Source: Cristatella mucedo
Lineage: Eukaryota; Bryozoa; Phylactolaemata; Cristatellidae
Direction of reading: 5' to 3'
DNA length: 64,000 bases
Assembly: GCA_009760855.2 (NCBI GenBank)
Contig: WPIO01000016.1
Coordinates: 2,265,001 to 2,329,000 of the forward strand
Shown here: positions 18,306 through 30,769 of the stretch, piece by piece
Layout of the letters: each line of letters opens with the position of its first letter
Position numbering within the stretch: the first letter of the stretch is position 1
Position numbers and translations under genes: made by a program
Notes under the pieces: generated by a model
Database searches by the model: none
Seen by the model: the letters and a program-made list of their open reading frames with translations, nothing else
What the model was told of the DNA's origin: nothing

Positions 18306-18934
18306 ACCGTTGTTGCTCTGCTGATGCTGCTAAATTGAGAATCCAAGTGACAGTAAGCACGTGACAGACAGTAAGCCGGCACGGAATCGAGGGCTGCCGC
18401 CGATGCATCGAGGGCTGCCGCCGATGCTGGCCGATAGTGTAAGAAAGAAAGAGTCGGCTGCTGCTCGATTAGCCTCGATGTGACAGCTCGACAGTGACAG
18501 CTTGCGTTTCGTAGCGGCGGCGGGCTGTCTTTGCGAAGCACCTCTTTGCTACTGCTTGCACTGCCACCTCGCTGTGGCTCCGGTGCTATGACCGCCTGCC
18601 GTTGTTGTGCGTGCCATGAGCAGTGTCCCGGGTCCCTTGTTGCTGCCGCACTAGCTCATTTTCTGAGCTCGGCGCTTGCCCAAAATCCAGCTGAACACGC
18701 CGAAACATGCTGCCCACCAGTACCGGCAGAATAGACAAATCTCAAATCCGAGCTGACGAGCGGCTGCTGCTAAGCTCGTAGCTCTCAGCCCCGAAGAAGC
18801 GACCGGAACTGTAGCACCAAGCTCGGCCACTGCCCCCTGTCTTGGTGCTAATCTGAGCAGGCATGAAAGGTGAAGCAGGCTGCCACTGCTGTCTAGAGTT
18901 TGAACTTCCCTAGCTTGAACTACCCAATGCTGTT
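18306..18934. other. Spacer with a short tandem duplication
   Basis: The word cgagggctgccgccgatgc occurs twice in tandem at about 18387-18427. Nothing else is recognised. Confidence 0.45.
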
Positions 18935-20035
18935 GATTAGGGGCTGTGAGAGCCCAGTAGGTAAGATGCTCCCTTTTCACAACCGATGTCATGGGTTCGA
19001 ATCCTGCATTGGCGATCGATCTTGCCAAGTGCAAGCCCAGTGTGATTCACAAATTGGAAAGGCTGCCGCTCAAAATTGGCTCTGCCAGCATATATTCTGT
19101 TGAAGCTCAAAATCGAGGTGTCATATTCCAAAGCAACCTCTCGTTAGACGACCAAATCGGCTCCACAGTCAAATCTGCCTATTTTCAGCTTCATAATATT
19201 GCTAAAATTCGAGCTTGTTTAGATAAGGATACCACGTCCAAGTTGGTCGATGCATTCGTGACATCCCTTCTCGACTTCTGCATCTCACTGCTTGCTGGCC
19301 TACCGACATGTGCGATCAGGCGATTGCAGCTGGTGCAAAACTCTGCAGCTAGGCTTGTCTGTCATGAGCTTCGCAGTTGCCACATTACACCACTTCTCGT
19401 GGACCTGCACTGGCTCCCAGTCAAGCAACAGATCGACTTCAAGGTTCTGTCGTTCACTTTTAGGTCACTTCATTCTTTGGCTCCAGCCTATCTCTCAGAT
19501 ATACTCTCCCATTAGGCCAAGCATCGTACCACCAGCTTTTCGCAATCCAACAGTCTACAAATACCCCGTACAAACCTCAAATCCTTTGGCGACCGTGCAT
19601 TTAGTTCGTATGCTCCCAAAGCCTGGAACTCCCTCCAGACCTGCGTCAGAACATCCCCTGACCTGACCACATTTAAAAAGAACTTAAAAACACCTATTTA
19701 GGACAGCATTTAGTGGGTCCCAGTGATTCGCTCGTCATGTGCTTAAGCTTGCTGACACTGTACATGCTGTCACTAACCACATTTGTATGCTTACTCTGTG
19801 CATGTCACCCCTAACCATATTATTTTGTTCGTTTATCAAGCATGATTTTACTCGCCATTCAATTGTGTTTCCCTTTGCAGCAAATGTAAAGCGCCAGGAG
19901 AGAGATTGCGTTCTCTGAGGGCACTTTATCAAGTGCATTATTATTATTATTATGTTGCTGGTAGTAGCTAAAGCTCTTCTGTCACTATACTGATGAGGCT
20001 GTTAAATCAGCTAATATTTATTCGAGTCCAGCTTC
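18935..20035 (+). mobile_element. SINE-1 split by a LINE-A insertion
   Basis: The head (aggtaagatgctcccttttca, then gggttcgaatcctgc) runs to gtgcaag at 19035. The SINE resumes at 19955 with ttgctggtagtagctaaagc and the tail aggctgttaaatcagct. The intervening 19036-19954 is LINE-A. Joining the two flanks restores the order seen in the intact SINE-1 at 4843. Confidence 0.85.
19036..19954 (+). mobile_element. LINE-A nested in SINE-1, 5' truncated
   Basis: It starts inside the reverse-transcriptase ORF (VIHKLERLPLKIGSASIY), continues through DTTSKLVDAFVTSLLDFC, AIRRLQLVQNSAARLVC and LHWLPVKQQIDFKVLSF, and ends with the AAGCGCC/GGCACTT hairpin and (ATT)n tail. A stop codon interrupts the frame near 19513. 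The catalytic YADD is not included. Confidence 0.9.
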
Positions 20036-20064
20036 AGGCCATCTTTTAAACCCGTAAATAAATA

Positions 20065-20205
20065 TAATTCGTATAAGCGCCCTAACAGAACTTAATCTAT
20101 CCGGGCTTCACATAGCAGAAGGCTCGAGCCCAAGACCTCGGTCGTCAAAGGCCAGCGCTCTACCCCTCGGCCAAACTAGGGTAGCTGCAAGTTGCAGACT
20201 CGGTA
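20065..20205 (-). mobile_element. SINE-2 copy
   Basis: The plus strand begins with tataagcgccctaacagaac and aatctatccgggcttcac, the LINE-like 3' end reversed. It then shows ctcgagcccaagacctcgg (B box reversed) and ctctacccctcggccaaac (A box reversed). Confidence 0.8.
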
Positions 20206-20584
20206 AAACCTTGCAAACCTCCCAGGCCTGAGGAGTTGCTGCTAAGTGAATGAGGCTTCTCGAATAAATAAATACAATAAATAAATAAATCTGCCTTTGC
20301 TTTTTCATTTGATGACCACTTATCCAATTTGTCGTTTCATTTTTCGTTAATTTTTATGTTAGTACATCATTGAAGTTTCGCGATTGAGCTACACAGGCGG
20401 CTTCTTTGTTCCAATATTTTCAAGAGTAAGGTCTGTACTGTTGGGTGATTTTGCCTGAATTAGCCTGTGATTGCTACAAATGGCGGGTTACCTGTGCTGC
20501 GGACTAAGCTTACTCAATGAGAGTTGCATAGAGAGTGCGTTCAGCAGTGGGAACTCGAGTGGTTTCGTTACACCATGACTCAAA

Positions 20585-20792
20585 TACCCATGGAGTTAGG
20601 TGGAATGACCCAGGGGTTAGGTTCTCACGATTCAGGTCGTAGGTTTGAGTCCTGAAGCAGGCTTCGTTTCGCCATCTTGCCACGTGATGTAAGCTGGCCT
20701 TCTTTCGGCATTATGGAGCTAAGGACGGAGTTTCTCGCTATAACTAGTCGAGATATAAATGAGGCTGTTGAATCAGCTGCCCTTTATTTTAA
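20585..20792 (+). mobile_element. Diverged SINE-1 relative
   Basis: A tRNA-like head (caggggttaggttctcac ... aggtttgagtcctg) is followed by a different middle. The shared SINE-1 tail aggctgttgaatcagctg and TTTATT end are kept. It is a subfamily or older copy. Confidence 0.7.
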
Positions 20793-21301
20793 ATTCGTGA
20801 CTGTCGTATCTTGTCATGTGATGTAGGAGCTTGAGGAATGTTAGCGACAGGCAGCGACCCTTGGATCTCAGCGGTCAACATTGAAATCGTTACTGACTTA
20901 AAAAGGCCCTAATCTGTAGTATCTAGGTGTGTTGAACACGAATATAACCATAAAAATGCTTATTAGCTCTCTTTTTGAAGATATTAACAGTTCATTTTGA
21001 TGTTTCACCGTGTAAATGTATCCAGTAGGACAGCAACAGCATCCTAAATAAGCCAAGAATGATGTTATAATGCATCGCATTGCATGATGCCGTCATGCAC
21101 AATTCATCCAGAGTTGATTACATCATTTTCTGATGCAATGCAGTACTACTGCCAGGCGGCTGCTGCAGCAAGCTGACGTCATACAGCTCAGTCGCAATGG
21201 TTGAACCCATTAAAATGTTTCACACTTTGTGCGAGACAGTTTAAGGTACTGTTACATGTAACTGTTATTATTTTATCCATTAAGGTACAATAAAGAAAGT
21301 A
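20793..21301. other. AT-rich spacer, nothing recognised
   Basis: No supported gene, RNA or repeat copy. Confidence 0.35.
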
Positions 21302-23032
21302 ATGCCCCAAAAGTGCGCTAATACCGTGGACAATTTTTGCTTTATTTGTGTGGGAAGTGGCATTTGCCAACCGGAAGGAAAGTATCACTTCTTAAGTGAA
21401 GAAGGCATATCATATTTACTTCGGATGCAAGGTTGGTGAGCAAGGCCAGCCTTGGGAGCCGAATATAAGCTTTGCTACATGTACACAGCACAGCACAGCT
21501 TTCACAGTTGTTGAATGGCGAAAGACCGTCAATGCCGTTTGCAGTCCCCATGGTACGGAGCGAGCCAAGCAACGATGCAAATGACTAGATACTTCTGCTT
21601 AATTCCTGGCCTTTCCGGATTAATAACCAAGCAAAAGCACTCGATGATAGCCTACCCTAACGTTCCGTTTGCACCGAGGCCAGTTCCCCATAGTGAAGGA
21701 CTTCCTGTTCCAGAACATTCCAGCGGAATATTCTCTTGATTCATGCGATGAGGACAAGAGTGAGCGACGACAGCAGCATACGACCTGATCTCCTCTTCCG
21801 GTTCGTCAGCCTTAGTGATCGGTGTCAGTAGTCAGTGTCAGTAGTGATCCCGATTTCCACTGTGGTGCATCGTCAAGCCATGCTGAATAACACAAAAAGA
21901 ACTAAATGACCGCTGTTCGTGATTTGAACTTATCCAAAAACAAGGCAGACTTGCTTGGAACAAGACTTCAACAATAAAATCTTCTAGAAGATGTCACAAT
22001 TACTATACATCGAAAGCGCCACCAGCACTGGGAACCTTTCTTCGTAAAGGAAAGTAATCTGGTATCTTGTTTCGATATCGAGGACCTCATGAACGTGTTA
22101 CAATCCACTCGTGACCCACAAGAATGAAGGCTATTTGCAGACTATGAAATTGAATTTTAAGGCTGTACTTTTGCACAAAGGAAACCGTCTTCCATCTCTA
22201 TTTCAGTAGTGCATGTTGTCCACATGAAAGGTACAAACGATAATTTAATGCAGCTACTGAATTCCATTGAGTAAAACAAGTACAGCTGACACCTGTGTGG
22301 GGATTTGAATGTAGTTGCCTTTTTAATGAGACTGCAGCAGGGATATAAGAAAATGCACATGTTTCTTATGTGCGGGATAGCCGAGCAAGGGAATTGCACT
22401 ACTTGTGGAAGGAATGGACTCGCACACAAAATGTAGCAGTTGGTGAGAAGAGTATCCAGCAACCAGCTCTGGTCGAGGCTCGAAAAAAATCCAGCTACTA
22501 CCCCTTCACATCACACTAGGTTTGATGAAGAACTTTGTGAAAGCCATGGACCGGACTTCGCCAGCTTTTTGATAACTGCACGAAAAATTTCCTCTACTCA
22601 CTGAAGCAGAGATTAAAGAGAGTATTTGTGGGTCCTCAGATTTGAGAGCTCTTCAAAAATGACCGGTTCAACCACTTGCTTCAACAGGGTGATGTGAAAC
22701 AAGCATAGAATGCCTTTCGCCCAGTGTCTACAAACTTTTTCGGGAATGTTAGGGCAGACAACTACAAGGAATTAGTAGAAAACATGCCGATGCAGTATCA
22801 GAAGCTTGTTGCAATCTGTCTCTCAAGATCCGCTTTCTTCTCTCCCATTTGGATTTCTTCCCTGACAACTTTGGTATGGTTAGTGATGAACGTGGCGAAC
22901 GTTTTCATAAAGATAACGCACAATCGAACAAAGATACCAGCGGAAATGGTCCACTACAATACTGGCTGACTACAGCTAGACGCTCCGCAGACCGAATGCT
23001 ACCGAACGGCTGTAAACTGGTAGGACAGTGAC
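21302..23032 (+). pseudogene. Decayed copy of an uncharacterised multi-copy animal gene
   Basis: Blocks in shifting frames follow the order of a gene family that I know as uncharacterised, single-exon and high-copy in arthropods and cnidarians. They are a Cys-rich N-terminal block (CANTVDNFCFICVG), then KKAYHIYFGCKVG, then PNVPFAPRPVPHSEGLPVPE. Later come HYLWKEWTRTQNVAVGEKSI, VFVGPQI, FFGNVRADNYKELVENM and MVSDERGERFHKDNAQSNKD. At least six frameshifts and many stops separate them, so no protein is made. Copy number and lack of introns in relatives suggest spread by a mobile mechanism, but no terminal repeats were found here. The function of the family is unknown to me. Confidence 0.75.
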
Positions 23033-24015
23033 GAAATCAAAGAGGCAGTCTACGATTTCATTTTTTCACAGTTATTAACCATAGACCGATTACTTTTGGC
23101 ATGCATTTCGTGATTTACACATTTCCGTAAACAGATTTTCCAAAGTAGAGCCAATTTTGCAATTTGACTGTCATATTCGTGTTGAGCACATACCAATTGA
23201 TAAGAAATGACTCATTTAATTTCGGTAACCTGACTAATAAAAAAAAATGCTTGACCAGTGATTTTCTTGGACTCGACTTTATTTCAGCCTAATAATGAAG
23301 ACTGATTGCAAATATTACTTCATAGCTCGCATAACTCACCGAAGAAAGACAATGCAGCCATGAGATTTTTGTCACTGTGAATGAAGCTATTGGCATTCAG
23401 AAGTAGCATATATGGATATAAGCAAATCCCAATAGGCTGCCGTAAGCTATTTCCGAGGAAAAGCAGTGCAAATAGAAAAGCGAAATAAAAAAGCTAAATC
23501 GCTGATCACTGCATGGACAAGGGACCCGCAGGCAGTCTGAGACGTATTCGTTTTAGGAGCATTTAATCCCGAAGTCAATTGTTCCTGATCGGGCAGCGCT
23601 AGAACGTTCAACACTGTAAAGTGGCTAAAAAGAAAGATGCACGCTTCAGCGAGCAAATATGATCTGCAGCAGTTCGGCCGCCGCTTCTTTGGTCTTCGAC
23701 GTAGATAATGGAGAGATTTCCAATATATCGAGAGTAAAATTCTATCACAATCAGGTGCTGTCGTCCCTCATGTTCGAGGAGATCGGCAGCGACTTGTTAC
23801 CAAGAAACACTGGGCAACGATGTCGGGATGAATGGCTGCTCTCGTGCTGCTGCTGCTGTCTCCTATGGTTGTTTTGACAGAAGCTGCAAGAATAGAGAAA
23901 TGTCTTATCGTCTTGGCTAATGCCTCGCCAGCCGATGCCCCAATCCACTGCAGTGGATGACCAGCAGAGTTGCTGGCTCGCACAGAGGCTTCTTTCTGGC
24001 GTCTTTAAGATAAAT
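23033..24015. other. Spacer, nothing recognised
   Basis: No coding region with family similarity. A small minus-strand ORF at 23656 looks like a signal peptide but lacks an ATG. Confidence 0.35.
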
Positions 24016-24017
24016 TA

Positions 24018-24660
24018 GGTGGATTGTAAACGATTTTCGCTGCATTTCGGGGGTAGTCAACAATCTCCGAAGCCCATTGGTGCGAGCGTTCGCGAGGGAG
24101 ACGGCATACAATTCGGTGCATACATTGTATTAACGACGCACTACTTCAATATTCACTCGAACTTCGCCCCGCCGCCGATTTAACCCTTAAATAAAGTGGA
24201 TTGCGGCGGATTTTGGCCGTTCGTTGCACCCAGCCTTACCGTTGAGCGCTTGATAAAGCGGAAACCCGGAGCAGGGGGCACGCGAGGGAGCGGTGCACCA
24301 GAATTCAAATTTGCTAATTCCATAGCGAATTCAAGTTGATTTTGCTTAGACTATCCCAGGGAAACCTTTCTCTTCGTGGTCGATACATTTCAAGTCTCTG
24401 GTGGGGTTCAATACCGTCAAGTTCGAGCAGCTGAGTTCGAGACAGATGGTCTGACAGAAGCTAGCAGACGCTCCGGCAGATGGCGCTGCCAGCAGACGCT
24501 CCGGCAGATGGCGCTTGCCAGCAGACGCTCTGGCAGATGGCTCTTGCCATTCACGATACTCAAGGCACTCCGAGGTCTCCGACGATGGCACAGCCTTCAC
24601 TTCACCGACATGTTTCGCTCACCCGGTTTGTAACGTAACGAAACGACACTCCTACCCGCT
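24018..24660. repeat. R1 segment, copy a
   Basis: It shares, in order, words with copies at 34.7, 56.1, 61.0 and 62.4 kb: acggcatacaat, gtgcatacattgta, aattcaaatttgctaattcc, cccagggaaacc, ccgaggtctccgacgatgg. Within it a 28-29 bp unit is repeated three times (24463-24548), which other copies have only once. Confidence 0.75.
24463..24548. repeat. Three tandem 28-29 bp units inside R1a
   Basis: The units agcagacgctccggcagatg + gcgctgcc repeat at 24463, 24491 and 24520 with a few substitutions. This is a recent local expansion specific to this R1 copy. Confidence 0.9.
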
Positions 24661-24834
24661 AGTGTAGTACCTGCGGACCCCAAGATGTAATCCGCGGACA
24701 AGTGGTGATGCGAAACGTTAAGGAAAATTAATAAGATTGAACAGATATCACGTCTAACATAAGAACTATACAAACACAACACTAACCGATGGCCATAAGT
24801 GTCTACTAAGTTGCACGTAGTTTAGTTCGATATT

Positions 24835-25045
24835 CCAAAACATTTGCATGCTGACCCTGTGCATGTCACCCCTAACCATGTTATCATTTTGTTTGTTTTT
24901 CAAGTACGACATTTTACTTACCATTCAATTGCATTTACTTTTGCAGCAAATATAAAGCGCCTAGAAAGAGATTTAGTTCTCTGAGGGTGCTTTATCAAGT
25001 GCAATATTATTATTAATAATAATAATATTATTATTATTACTAATG
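24835..25045 (+). mobile_element. LINE-A 3' end
   Basis: The sequence catgctgaccctgtgcatgt through the hairpin (aaagcgcctagaaagagatt, ctctgagggtgcttt) to a long ATT tail that folds back on an AAT run (25005-25042). It is absent at the matching place in unit 2, so it was inserted after the duplication or lost there. Confidence 0.9.
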
Positions 25046-25496
25046 TATTTTAGCACGCTGAACTCTATATTTGCTTGTCTATATATTTGGTTATGTTTGC
25101 TTACATATATTGTTTAGCATCCCGGTCCAAGCAACATATCTTACATAACTTGATATTTGGTTATTGAATTTATTGGAAAAGAGTTGTAACTTGCCCTTGA
25201 TAGAGACGCAGTCCTATAGATTTTCCGGCAGATGACCGTGTTGCTACGATTAAGAAGCTCTAAAGCGACCTTTCTCTTAAAGCAGGATAAGTCTCAGCTT
25301 GCTGCGCCGAACGTTGCACTCGGCCTCGCTTACCCGCCGGCAGCCCGCTCGCAGCACTCAAGAAGGGGCGGCCGCTGTAGCAGACACACTTTATTTTGTT
25401 CTGCCCTCGGAAGAATCCTCGCAGGCGAGGCGCTCGCTCGCTCGCTCGACCTGATGTTTCGTCTGTCGAGAAGATGCATCAGGTCGAGCGACGCGT
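25046..25496 (-). other. Downstream flank of Ig-like gene 1
   Basis: Sequence 3' of the stop codon at 25497. It is partly conserved with 41300-41624 (CpG-rich, cggcctcgctta word). No clear minus-strand AATAAA was identified. Confidence 0.4.
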
Positions 25497-28400
25497 CTAG
25501 GCAAGGTGCAGCGGCCGATGGCCCTGGCTCGGCCATCGGCCCAGCGCGAAGTGGCCACCGATGAGGGCGCACGCGTAGTAGGCGACGGCATAGCCGCCCG
25601 TGACGATTCCGGAAGCGCTGCTCCGGCCGCTGCTGACGCTGCTCATAGCGACGGCAGCCGGGCAGTCCTCGTCCTTGGTGATGTTTGCTATCGGCTTGGA
25701 CTCCAAGGAAGTTCGCTCCAGCTGCGCTGGCCGACTCAGCAGCTCGTCTGCGAACGGAGGCGAGAAAGCGTCACAGAAATCGGCGTTCGCACCGGGCGCT
25801 GGGCTCGAACGGAAAGCGTCACGAGGAGTTCTACGAATCGCCGCGATCCGCTGCGATTTCTATCTAACTAGGTTAAATTGACCGGATATTGGCGTTGCCG
25901 GGCTCAGAAATTTGGGTGGGTATTCTAGCACGCCTTCGAATTGACCAAGCCAGCAAGTTTGATGTCACTGTGTGCATGCAAATGTATGCAAATGAGCTGC
26001 AACGCTGGAAGCCTATAGCGTTATTTGCTTTAGTTCGCTTCAAATCCATCACAAATCAGCTGAGAGAAGCTCCAAAACTTTTGGAATATCGAACTAAACT
26101 ACGTGTAAAATGTACCCAACAAGTTTCGCGAGATTCTGCTCCTGCTTTCTCACAAAGTCCACTGAAATAAGATTGCAGCGGCCCGTGTGTGCCAATACCA
26201 AAATCCTCTGCATTTAACTGCACAACGAAAGAAATTTTGCTCGTTTGCTGCAAACGACTGCAATAGCCTGAGCCAATACGGCAATCCACTTCAATCAACC
26301 GCATCAAAAGCGAAAAGACTAGATTTCGCCGAGCTCCAGTTTGTATTGCATATTAAAGCACACTTTGTTGTGCCCTCACTCACTTAAAATTAAACATCGT
26401 GCATCCGCGAACTCTGTCAATGCCCGGCAAACGCCCAAAATGGCCTGAGAGCATACCAATATCCACTTTATCCAAATTGCAAATCATCCTCAAATCTTCA
26501 ACATGATGTCAAATCGTCAACTTATAATTTACATCAGTTAAAGACTAGACTCAGTTAGTAGGGCACCTAAACAATGCCACTCCATTGTGAATACGAATTC
26601 TCATGCCACCCGTCAAGCACCGTACCGAAATTCGCCACAATGCGACCAGAACGCATGCACTAGAAGCTCTAATTATGATTGCACGCTGCTCTAACCTTCA
26701 AGTTATTGTTTACTCGTATAATTTCACTATAATTGCCTCCATAATTCTGCAGCAATGCACTGCAATCGACTGCAATGGCCCCGACAAATGCCGAAATCCA
26801 CGGCAATCTGCAGCAAAACGACCGGAATGCGTACACTTTAAGCTCTAATAGTTATTGCACGTTACTCTAACCCTTTTTCGTGTGTAATTGCACAATTTCA
26901 ATACAATTGCCGCGAACATTCTAAAGCAAAACAGTGCGACCGACTGCAATGGCCCTGGCCAAAATCACAATCTTCAGCAATCCGATTCAAAATGTCGCAA
27001 AATAGGTTTCTTAGTGCTACAATTTAGAATGCATATTACAAACAGCACTGTTTAAAGTGAAACCACGTCATTTCAATCAATCCTGCTCGTACAATCTCCA
27101 GCAACAAATGGCAATCTACGGCAAAGACTCGGCTTGGAGTAGCAATCCACTACAATCCGTGGCACATCGACCAGGCTACCAGGCACATTGGCTAGGCGAA
27201 ACTCCTCGTTCCAAGTAAAATCTCTGTGCACATACTTTCAAAACTCTCTGTGGGTTTAATCTCTGGCAATGCATAGCAATCGACGTCAAGGGTCAGGGAA
27301 AATACTGCAGTCCACTATGATTCATCAAAAATCACCGGAAAGTGAGTGGGCCAAGCTTAATCTTTTCTTACATACCACAGTGCATTGTCTTTAAAGTGCA
27401 AGGATATCCTTTCAACCAATAACGCACGTACAACGGCGAGCAAATGCAATCGACAGCGATTGCCCGGACCTTGACTCCAACCACGGCCAATTGACGAGCA
27501 ACTGGCAGTGTGAAGCTCCAATTTTTTATTACATGTAACATTTTGCTGCGTCCAATGTTTAGTCATGGCATCTGCAAGCTGTTTTACTCGATAACTGTTA
27601 GCAATGCACAGAAATGCACACCGACGGTCGGGGTTAATACCGTAATCCGCCGAAAATCGACAAGATTAGCTTCGAGAAACTGCAACTCTCATAATGTACG
27701 AGGAATAAAAACTACGAGAACGAAAAAAAGTCTAAATGGGAAGGTCACAAAGATGCGTCTAGTCTATTTTAATTGGACCATTTAGATTTCCGTTATTTCT
27801 AATGCCGTTGCCATCAATTGCCGTACGTTGCCCTCAAATGTTGGCGGGAAGAATTTTAAGACAATGAAGACAGGGACATCATTGACAGATTTAGAGTCTT
27901 TATTTTATCGCATCTAAGGGCTTCGCGTAATTATGGTTTAGATTTAAGTTTTATAGCTCCGACGATAAGCGCCGAGGGCAGATTTACAGTCGAGGCTTAC
28001 TTCCGGATGGCTGAGTGCTTCGCAGATAATCGCTTAGGCTAAATACGGGTAGGACTGGAATTTCGAGTGGAGCGAGAGACACGGGTTAGCTGGAGACAGC
28101 GTGGGTGGCGCGGGAGACGTTATACAGACGTGACCAGAGATCGCCCTACCTGAGACGCGAATCAAGCAACTGACGTTGTCCCTCGCATCATGCCGCCAGT
28201 AGGATGGCTTGTCGGCATCGCAGAAAAGTCGCTTTCCGTTCCACGCCGGCGACACCGTCACGTTGAGAATGTGGTGAAATTTTCTGGCTCGCCCGAAGAG
28301 AAAGGACTGCTGGCAGCGCGTGAACTCCAGCTCCGGCACGCTCTCGATGGGAACACCGTCGAGAGTCCAATTCACTTCGGGACCCGGCGGGTTGCACATC

Positions 28401-28527
28401 AAGGCCTCGTACGGAGATGTGAAGTTGATGTAGCACCATAGGTCTAAAATAATGTCTTCGACCTTTTTAGGTCCCCAGTCCACCAGGCCTGGCTGGTACT
28501 TGGCAGCAGAGATTGGAAGCGGTTGAC
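25497..28527 (-). CDS. Ig-like domain membrane protein, gene 1 (two 3' exons)
   Basis: Minus-strand exons are 28527-28150 and 25747-25497. The first has acceptor cccgctcag|GT and donor CAG|gtaggg and is phase 1-1, the usual frame of an Ig-domain exon. The second has acceptor ccgttcgcag|AC and ends in TAG. Together they give 209 residues. Residues 24-126 look like an Ig fold: a B-strand Cys at 32 or 45, VNWTLDGVP with Trp54, ILNVTV at 87-92, and GKRLFC with Cys103. Cys72 and Cys121 are extra. N-glycosylation sites are N35FT, N53WT, N89VT and N118VS. Exon 2 gives a stalk, then a hydrophobic segment at about 173-195 (GIVTGGYAVAYYACALIGGH) and a short basic tail. The signal-peptide exon upstream was not found. 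A type I surface receptor or adhesion role is inference. The family is not recognised. Confidence 0.7.
26190..27775. repeat. Degenerate ~160-180 bp satellite in the gene 1 intron
   Basis: A worn motif close to gcaatcgactgcaatggccc, followed by ccaatac...gcaatcc and later gaccg, recurs near 26753, 26927, 27090, 27266, 27440 and 27600. Spacings are 160-176 bp. Units differ a lot, so the array is old. The same array lies in the intron of gene 2. Confidence 0.75.
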
Positions 28528-29845
<1,318 letters not shown>

Positions 29846-29864
29846 ATTATGCCATAAAAGAAAT

Positions 29865-29925
29865 TAATCTAAATTTAGGCGCTTCACCTATGCCCCGAGC
29901 TCGAGCTTAATGGCCTTGCAAATGA
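29865..29925 (-). mobile_element. Truncated SINE-2 trace, unit 1
   Basis: attaatctaaatttaggcgc and ccccgagctcgagc match the reversed SINE-2 tail and B-box side. The tRNA head is replaced by other sequence. An identical trace is at 50095. Confidence 0.5.
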
Positions 29926-30224
29926 CGAGCGCCATACGTTCTGGGAGTGCGAGGAGTTATCCCAGTTCGCACCAGCCGATATAAAATGAGCTCCTCCGTG
30001 CGCTTCTAACAGGCAGCTGTGACGTCACACAGACTACCAAAATCGAGGTCGGGCTTGCAAAGCGGATGCATTCCCGAGGTACTCACCGATGGGAACGACG
30101 ACCATCAAACTGACACTCGCCAAAATGGCTGCCGAAATCATCATTTTCAATTCAATACTGCAAATTTAGTAGAGTGCAAATTAGTCAGCATCAATTACTT
30201 AACGATAATAAATCAGCTATAGAA

Positions 30225-30296
30225 CGACCAGTTTAAAACCAGTTTAAGACCAGTAAAAAAGTTTAAAACCAGTTTAAGACCAGTAAAAAAGTTTTT
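30225..30296. repeat. Short tandem duplication present only in unit 1
   Basis: A ~31 bp unit (gtttaaaaccagtttaagac + cagtaaaaaa) occurs twice between accagtttaaa and gtttttgaaatac. Unit 2 at 50459-50488 has a single short version. Confidence 0.85.
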
Positions 30297-30769
30297 GAAA
30301 TACTTACGCAGCATCCAAAGCGAACTTAAATCTTTTCCTGAAAAGTTAAAACTATGCTGGAACGGCTGAGTGTTAATCAGTGAATAATTATAATATTACG
30401 CTCAATTTCTGTGCCTCCAAGAACGTGACGGAAAGGGGCAACAGTACACACAGTCGGAGCAACTGCGATAAGGAACGGGTGAGATTTTAGCTTCGATCTA
30501 ACTGTAGAAAAGGCAGGAGATTAAAATTAAATGCAAAAGTAGTACTCGCGACAGCACACAACAACCCCGTAGCAAGGTTGAACAAACCTAGTTGCGCCTC
30601 TCGTCTCGATTGGGCATAACTGGTGGAAGACTCCAGAGTGAACGGAAAATGATCATCTGAGGAGCCAATGAAGTATGGGGCACCTCAGGGGACTCTGATT
30701 GGTCAGGTTCTTTTCACGGTTTATAGTCTCCCTCTTGCGGACGATGTGATTGCTATGCCTGTGCTATCA

